A DNA stretch of 64,000 nucleotides from contig CALDCB010000015.1 in assembly GCA_937937585.1 (NCBI GenBank), positions 85,661 through 149,660 of the forward strand. The letters run 5' to 3'. Below the pieces are notes generated by a model. That model made no database searches. It saw nothing but the letters and a program-made list of their open reading frames with translations, and had not been told where the DNA came from. Made by a program: the position numbers and the translations under genes. Shown here piece after piece: positions 59,776 through 64,000 of the stretch. The stretch is from an uncultured Coriobacteriaceae bacterium. GTDB lineage: Bacteria > Actinomycetota > Coriobacteriia > Coriobacteriales > Eggerthellaceae. The first letter of the stretch is position 1. Each line of letters opens with the position of its first letter.

Positions 59776-60222
59776 CATGAAGGCAGAAAGCCGCGCTACC
59801 GTCCTAGGATGTCCGGCCGCACTTCCGCTCCCAGGACGCCCGGCCTGTCAGATCGTCTGGTAATTGTCACCAGGCGCCGACGAGCTTGCGCCCCCCCTTT
59901 CGACCACTCACCCCAAAACCAAGCCCGTTAAGTCTTCTGGTTGTTTATCAAACGATTAAATCCCCGATAAGAGTTCTGCGTCCCCGCACCATCACCGATA
60001 TAATTTCTTATTAAATTGTGAAGGCGAGGATTGTTCGAGCTTTGTCAAACGGCGGCAGTGAACTGCCGGCCGATCGCGTCGGCCAAAAGCGCGCGTTCGA
60101 CAACCAGGGCTTGCGTCGGCCAAAAGCGCGCAACCTAAGAGTACGTATGACAAAACACGCACAACCCGCTCGGCATTGCCATGCTTCGCCTTCGACCGAA
60201 CAATCGAAGAAAAGAGTTTCCA
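59776..60222. other. Intergenic region upstream of the NSS symporter with a 19-nt direct repeat
   Basis: A gene-free stretch of about 450 nt. It contains a C7 run (59891-59897), an AT-rich segment near 59990-60015 (TATAATTTCTTATTAAATTG, a likely promoter), and two exact copies of a 19-nt sequence beginning GCGTCGGCCAAAAGCGCG, at 60076-60094 and 60113-60131, 37 nt apart. Confidence 0.6.
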
Positions 60223-61602
60223 ATGGCACATTCAGGCGTTTCTGAAAAGCGCGCCTCATGGTCCAGCAAGTGGGCTTTTGTCTTGGCAGCCGCAGCTACC
60301 GCTGTGGGCCTCGGCAACATGTGGCGCTTTCCCTACCTCGCTGCGAAATACGGCGGCGGCACGTTCCTTATCACGTACCTCATCCTGGTTGCGACGTTCG
60401 GCTTGTCGTTGCTTCTTCTTGAATCGGCCCTCGGCCGCACCACGCGTAAATCCGCCATCGGCGCGTACTCCCATTTCGGCAAGAAATTCCTTTGGATCGG
60501 CGTTCTGGTCTCACTGGTTCCGTTTATCATCACCCCGTACTACTGCATCATCGGCGGTTGGGTGACCAAATACGCAGTCGCCTACCTTACTGCCGGCCCT
60601 GCCGCATTGGCAGACGGCGGCACGTTCTTCAGCGCTTTCATGACCAGCAACGTCGAGTCCTACATCTGGATGGGCATCTTCATGGCGCTTGCGTTCTGCG
60701 TCGTGGGCTTTGGCGTCGAAAAAGGCATCGAACGCGTCAACAGCGTCCTCATGCCCGCGCTCATCGTCATGGCGCTGGGCATCGCCATCTTCGTCCTCAC
60801 ACTGCCGGGCGCCCTTGAGGGTGCGGCTTATTACTTGGTCCCCGATTTCAGCAAGTTCTCGGCTGAGCTGGTGATCAACGCGCTTGGCCAGATGTTTTAC
60901 TCCCTGTCGCTGGCAATGGGCATCACCATCACGTACGGATCGTACATGCGCAAGCAGGACAGCCTGACCACCTCCGTTACCCAGATCGCTGGCTTCGACT
61001 TCGGCGTCTCCTTCCTTGCTGGTCTGGCTATCGTGCCGGCTGCCTTCGTGGCAATGGGCTCCGCCGAGGCGGTTGCCACGAAGTCGGGCCCCTCTTTGAT
61101 GTTCATCACCTTGCCCCAAGTGTTCAACACGCTTGACACCACCGTGGCAACCATCATCGGCTTCGTCTTCTTCCTGCTGGTTTTCTTCGCAGCTCTGACT
61201 AGCGCAATCGGCCTGACCGAGGCATGCGTTTCCATCGTTCAGGACGGCATGCATTGGCCCCGCCGCCAGTCCTTCGTTACGGTCGTGGCCGTCATCGTCG
61301 TTCTCGGTATCTTCGTTAACGCAGGCTACAACGTGCTTTCCGGCATACAACCGCTTGGCGAGGGCTCTTCGCTGCTCGACTTCTTCGACTTCATCTCCAA
61401 TTCGGTCATCATGCCGATCGTCGAGATATTAACCTGCCTCATGTTCGGTTGGCTGGTCAAGGAGAACATCCTTGCCCGTGAGATCAAGGAGTCCAGCGCG
61501 TTCAAGCTCGAGAAGGCCTGGACCATCATGATCAAGTTCATCGCACCGGTTCTGATCGCCGTGATCCTGATCTGGAACGTCCTTCCCTACCTTGGGTTCT
61601 AA
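60223..61602 (+). CDS. Neurotransmitter:sodium symporter (NSS/SNF) family transporter
   Basis: A 459-residue LeuT-fold transporter for an amino acid or related amine. AAAATAVGLGNMWRFPYLAAKYGGGTFLITYL is the TM1 signature with the unwound AVGLGN site that binds sodium and substrate. YSLSLAMGITITYGSYM and LTSAIGLTEACVSIV mark TM6 and TM8. About eleven helices are present, typical of bacterial members. The ATG at 60223 matches the family start; a longer frame from 60181 is possible. Taurine or amino acids are conceivable substrates, not shown. Confidence 0.9.
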   Translation: MAHSGVSEKRASWSSKWAFVLAAAATAVGLGNMWRFPYLAAKYGGGTFLITYLILVATFGLSLLLLESALGRTTRKSAIGAYSHFGKKFLWIGVLVSLVPFIITPYYCIIGGWVTKYAVAYLTAGPAALADGGTFFSAFMTSNVESYIWMGIFMALAFCVVGFGVEKGIERVNSVLMPALIVMALGIAIFVLTLPGALEGAAYYLVPDFSKFSAELVINALGQMFYSLSLAMGITITYGSYMRKQDSLTTSVTQIAGFDFGVSFLAGLAIVPAAFVAMGSAEAVATKSGPSLMFITLPQVFNTLDTTVATIIGFVFFLLVFFAALTSAIGLTEACVSIVQDGMHWPRRQSFVTVVAVIVVLGIFVNAGYNVLSGIQPLGEGSSLLDFFDFISNSVIMPIVEILTCLMFGWLVKENILAREIKESSAFKLEKAWTIMIKFIAPVLIAVILIWNVLPYLGF

Positions 61603-62237
61603 TGCAGCAGGATCTTTCTAACGCAACAGAATCTGTGGTCTGTAAAATCCAAAACAACTTTCAGGCTGTTTTAAGAGTCGCGAATTAGAATGCGAAGCAT
61701 CCGATAAGAGAGGGGTTTCGGCAATTAAACGCCATCCCGACCCAAATTCACTCAAAGCATCGGAATGAACAGCCAATACGTGCGCCGCCATTACAACAGC
61801 AAGTAATGCAGCAGGCGTCACTAAAGCGCCCGAGCCGTCCCCCAACCGGCCGGGCGCTTACATTTGCCCCTCAGATAATCGACTGTCGAGCCACACCCTG
61901 AAGCGGCTTTCAACAAAGTGGCAACCTCTTCGCAATGCCATTATCACCTATCGACACAAAGGCGATAAAATGATTGACGCCCAAATGAAAGCGAGGCAAT
62001 CATGATAAACGTCATTGCGGCAGAGGAAATCATTTGACCGCACGCACTTGACTGCCTTGAAAACCCTAGACAAACGCATATCACGACAACCGATCCCCAC
62101 CGCGACTCCGTCCTCATTCCTTTCGAAAGCCTTAAGGATCGAATCAGGGCATCACGGAAGCGCAAAGCGCAACGACAACACGCATGAAGCAATCGGCTGC
62201 CCTAGATAGCTAAACCGTTTCAACCGAAAGAAGCTCT
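61603..62237. other. 635-nt gene-free region between the NSS and antiporter genes
   Basis: No credible gene: the short reading frames on both strands lack ribosome sites and domains. AAGCGCCCG (61824-61832) and CGGGCGCTT (61851-61859) form a 9-bp stem, a possible terminator. Sequence from 61960 to 62220 shows no clear signal; it could hold a small RNA or a decayed gene. Confidence 0.5.
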
Positions 62238-63593
62238 ATGGCCTCCGAATTCTTCTCCCTCGCAATCATTTCCACAGTCGCTTTCGCAGCGCCAGTCGTT
62301 GCTCAGGCCATCCCGCATAAGCCCGTTCCTGAAACCGTACTGCTCTTGGTTTTAGGCGCGGTGCTAGGACCAAACTGCCTGGGAATCATCGATCTTTCCG
62401 AATCGATCACACTGCTGTCCGAACTGGGACTTGCATTCTTGTTCCTGCTGGCCGGCTACGAAATCGAACCAAAGAAGCTATCGGGGACAGAGGGAAAGAA
62501 AGGGCTAAGAACCTGGCTGTTAACATTTGCGTTCGCGGTCTGCCTGGTTCACCTGCACCCCAACATTGCCATTGGCGGCATCGATGCAATTCCTATGGCC
62601 ATACTTCTGTCTACGACCGCATTGGGAACTCTGATGCCCATCCTGCGCGAACGCGAGCTTACCGGGACGAAAGTCGGAGACGCAGTAATCGCATATGGTA
62701 CGTGGGGAGAACTTGGCCCCATTCTAGCAATGGCCATACTCTTGTCTACGCGAACCGGGTGGCAAACCGCCTTGATCTTAACCGCGTTCACGGTCTTATG
62801 CCTGGTCGCTGCCTTGGTTCCCGCCGCTGCACGCAAGAAAGGCAGCGCGATCTACCGCTTTCTCGAATCGAAGGCCGACACGACCTCCCAGACGTTTTTA
62901 CGCGGCACAATCACAATCCTAGTGGCACTAGTGGCCTTTTCAGCCATGTTCGGAATCGATATCGTACTTGGAGCTTTTGCAGCAGGATTCGTACTAAGGT
63001 TCATCACGCCAGAAGGCAATATCTCGCTGGAAACGAAACTTGACGGCATTGGGTTCGGATTTCTCATCCCGCTCTTCTTCGTGGTTTCGGGATGCAAGAT
63101 CAACTTGAGCGCTATCGCCGCTGATCCTGCAACACTCGCGCGTTTCATAATCCTGCTGATGGGAATCCGCGCTGCGCCTGTTGCAATATCACTCGCAATG
63201 GGCAAGACAAGAAACAAGTACACCGTTCATGAACGAGCATCAGTAGCCCTCTACTGCACAACCGCACTACCAATCATCGTAGCAGTCACTTCATTGGCAG
63301 TGAAAAATGGAAGCATGGATTCCCAAACAGCGTCCATCATGGTTGCCGCTGGTGCCGTGACCGTTTTTCTAATGCCCTTGCTTGCACAGATCGTCTATGG
63401 AATCACCGACCGTCACCCCGTCGATGCAGTCAAGGAAATCGCAAGCGCACCGAAGAACACAATCAGCATCATCAAAGAGCACGCGCATTCAACCCGTACA
63501 CACGAAAAAACCGATTATCTCACTATTTACCTTCCCAAGAAGCGTTTCGACGTTTACACGCGATCTGATGATGTCTCAGACGGTTCCAAATGA
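62238..63593 (+). CDS. Cation:proton antiporter, CPA2 (KefB/NapA) family
   Basis: A 451-residue membrane antiporter with about thirteen helices. LLLVLGAVLGPNCLGI, ITLLSELGLAFLFLLAGYEIEPKKL and GAFAAGFVLRF are typical CPA2 segments. The ion-binding pair expected as ND or DD near residue 155 is not obvious (YGTWGELGP), so a variant selectivity is possible. The C-terminal 60 residues are a charged cytoplasmic tail without a TrkA domain. GAAAGAAG precedes the ATG. Confidence 0.85.
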   Translation: MASEFFSLAIISTVAFAAPVVAQAIPHKPVPETVLLLVLGAVLGPNCLGIIDLSESITLLSELGLAFLFLLAGYEIEPKKLSGTEGKKGLRTWLLTFAFAVCLVHLHPNIAIGGIDAIPMAILLSTTALGTLMPILRERELTGTKVGDAVIAYGTWGELGPILAMAILLSTRTGWQTALILTAFTVLCLVAALVPAAARKKGSAIYRFLESKADTTSQTFLRGTITILVALVAFSAMFGIDIVLGAFAAGFVLRFITPEGNISLETKLDGIGFGFLIPLFFVVSGCKINLSAIAADPATLARFIILLMGIRAAPVAISLAMGKTRNKYTVHERASVALYCTTALPIIVAVTSLAVKNGSMDSQTASIMVAAGAVTVFLMPLLAQIVYGITDRHPVDAVKEIASAPKNTISIIKEHAHSTRTHEKTDYLTIYLPKKRFDVYTRSDDVSDGSK

Positions 63594-63912
63594 GACCTAC
63601 TACGATAAAGTCAAGAAATGAAATGAACTAAAGAGAGCTATCAAAGGTGACATGCTCGCCTCTCTCATGAGAAGGCGGGCATTACTAGCATTCGTAAGCG
63701 AAAGAGCTCCTCGGTGCGCCGCCCTCCTTCGGTCGTGCCTTCAAACAAGAGGAAGGACGAGCCACCATCGACGCCGAGTTCGACGACGGGTAAGAGAAGA
63801 CCACAAACGCACGAGGCGGAAATCGATTGCGCTAAGCTGATATAGCGAACCCACCGAAGTGAATGCCTTGATTGAGACACCCACTGAAATCAACTTAGAT
63901 GTCAGATAAAAG
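63594..63912. other. Gene-free stretch before the window end
   Basis: No supported gene. Short minus-strand frames at 63665-63880 and 63741-63947 have no ribosome site or recognisable domain, and I do not call them. The sequence is followed by the tandem hairpins at 63913-63994. Confidence 0.45.
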
Positions 63913-63994
63913 AGGAAGGGCCCCGGTCTCCCGGGGCCCTCGGGCAAGCGAAGGGGCCGCCCGGAGGCGGCCCCTTGTGGCGCTGGGAAGCGCC
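63913..63994 (-). terminator. Tandem GC-rich hairpins, probable terminator of a minus-strand transcript entering from the right
   Basis: Three successive stems: 63918-63926/63931-63939 (9 bp, TCTC loop), 63951-63961/63966-63976 (11 bp, CGGA loop) and 63979-63984/63989-63994 (6 bp). On the minus strand the last stem is followed by TTCCTCTTTT, a T-rich tail. The gene it serves lies outside the window. Confidence 0.65.
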
Positions 63995-64000
63995 CTGCGC

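Noticed and set aside
63665..63947. Two short minus-strand frames near the window end
   Set aside because: No ribosome site and no domain; they overlap each other and the terminator region.
1..64000. Search for tRNA, rRNA, insertion sequences, prophage and integrase genes
   Set aside because: None recognised: no cloverleaf with a TTCGA arm in an intergenic gap, no transposase or integrase motifs in any translated frame.

Overview
The window looks like chromosome from an anaerobic, host-associated actinobacterium of the Coriobacteriia, most likely Eggerthellaceae. This is inferred from the mix of rubrerythrin, glycyl-radical and radical-SAM enzymes, fused TRAP transporters, bile-salt hydrolase, LicCD-type choline decoration, an LAKTG sortase signal, strong AGGAGG ribosome sites and moderately GC-rich coding sequence. 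No rRNA, tRNA, phage or insertion sequence was recognised. About 56 genes are called; the first (aldehyde dehydrogenase) is cut by the window start.

Layout. 1-3.0 kb: aldehyde dehydrogenase, YjbR protein, ClC channel and a small ion channel. 3.1-6.5 kb: a compact minus-strand operon encoding an 82-residue peptide with eight ACGX repeats, an FMN split-barrel/ferredoxin protein, a radical SAM/SPASM enzyme and a class M-like sirtuin, with a divergent HxlR regulator. This is the most unusual system in the window. 6.5-19 kb: fused FeoA-FeoB, BrnQ, zinc-ribbon proteins, TetR, an M3-type peptidase lipoprotein, an XRE-AbrB/DUF4177 pair, a LOG protein and release factor 3. 19.1-28.8 kb: rubrerythrin, then an isethionate-cleavage locus (amidohydrolase, IslB activase, IslA isethionate sulfite-lyase, DctQM and DctP TRAP transporter) with a divergent LysR gene.

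28.9-37.4 kb: D-2-hydroxyacid dehydrogenase, esterase, LicA/LicD-like pair, an EIIC-like permease with a NiaR-type regulator, a bile acid:sodium symporter-family permease behind a possible attenuator, a bile-salt hydrolase and an FMN protein. 37.5-43.8 kb: a three-gene sensory operon (sensor partner, histidine kinase, LuxR-type regulator), a DUF4428 protein and a Pit phosphate transporter behind 11-bp phased Pho-box-like repeats. 44.3-51.6 kb: surface glycan genes (TagG/TagH-like ABC exporter, glycosyltransferases, an HTH-LicC-LicA fusion, DUF2304). 51.6-64 kb: HD protein, AEC transporter, an LAKTG-anchored VWA surface protein interrupted by a C10 tract, hydrolases, a lipoprotein, a second LysR, a PQ-loop/UspA fusion, an NSS symporter and a cation/proton antiporter. 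The window ends in tandem GC-rich hairpins.

Taken together, the bile-salt hydrolase, BASS permease and isethionate lyase suggest gut life on bile- and taurine-derived compounds. No taurine-to-isethionate genes or sulfite reductase are visible here, so that chain is inference. Products come from reading motifs in the translations; no database search was run.
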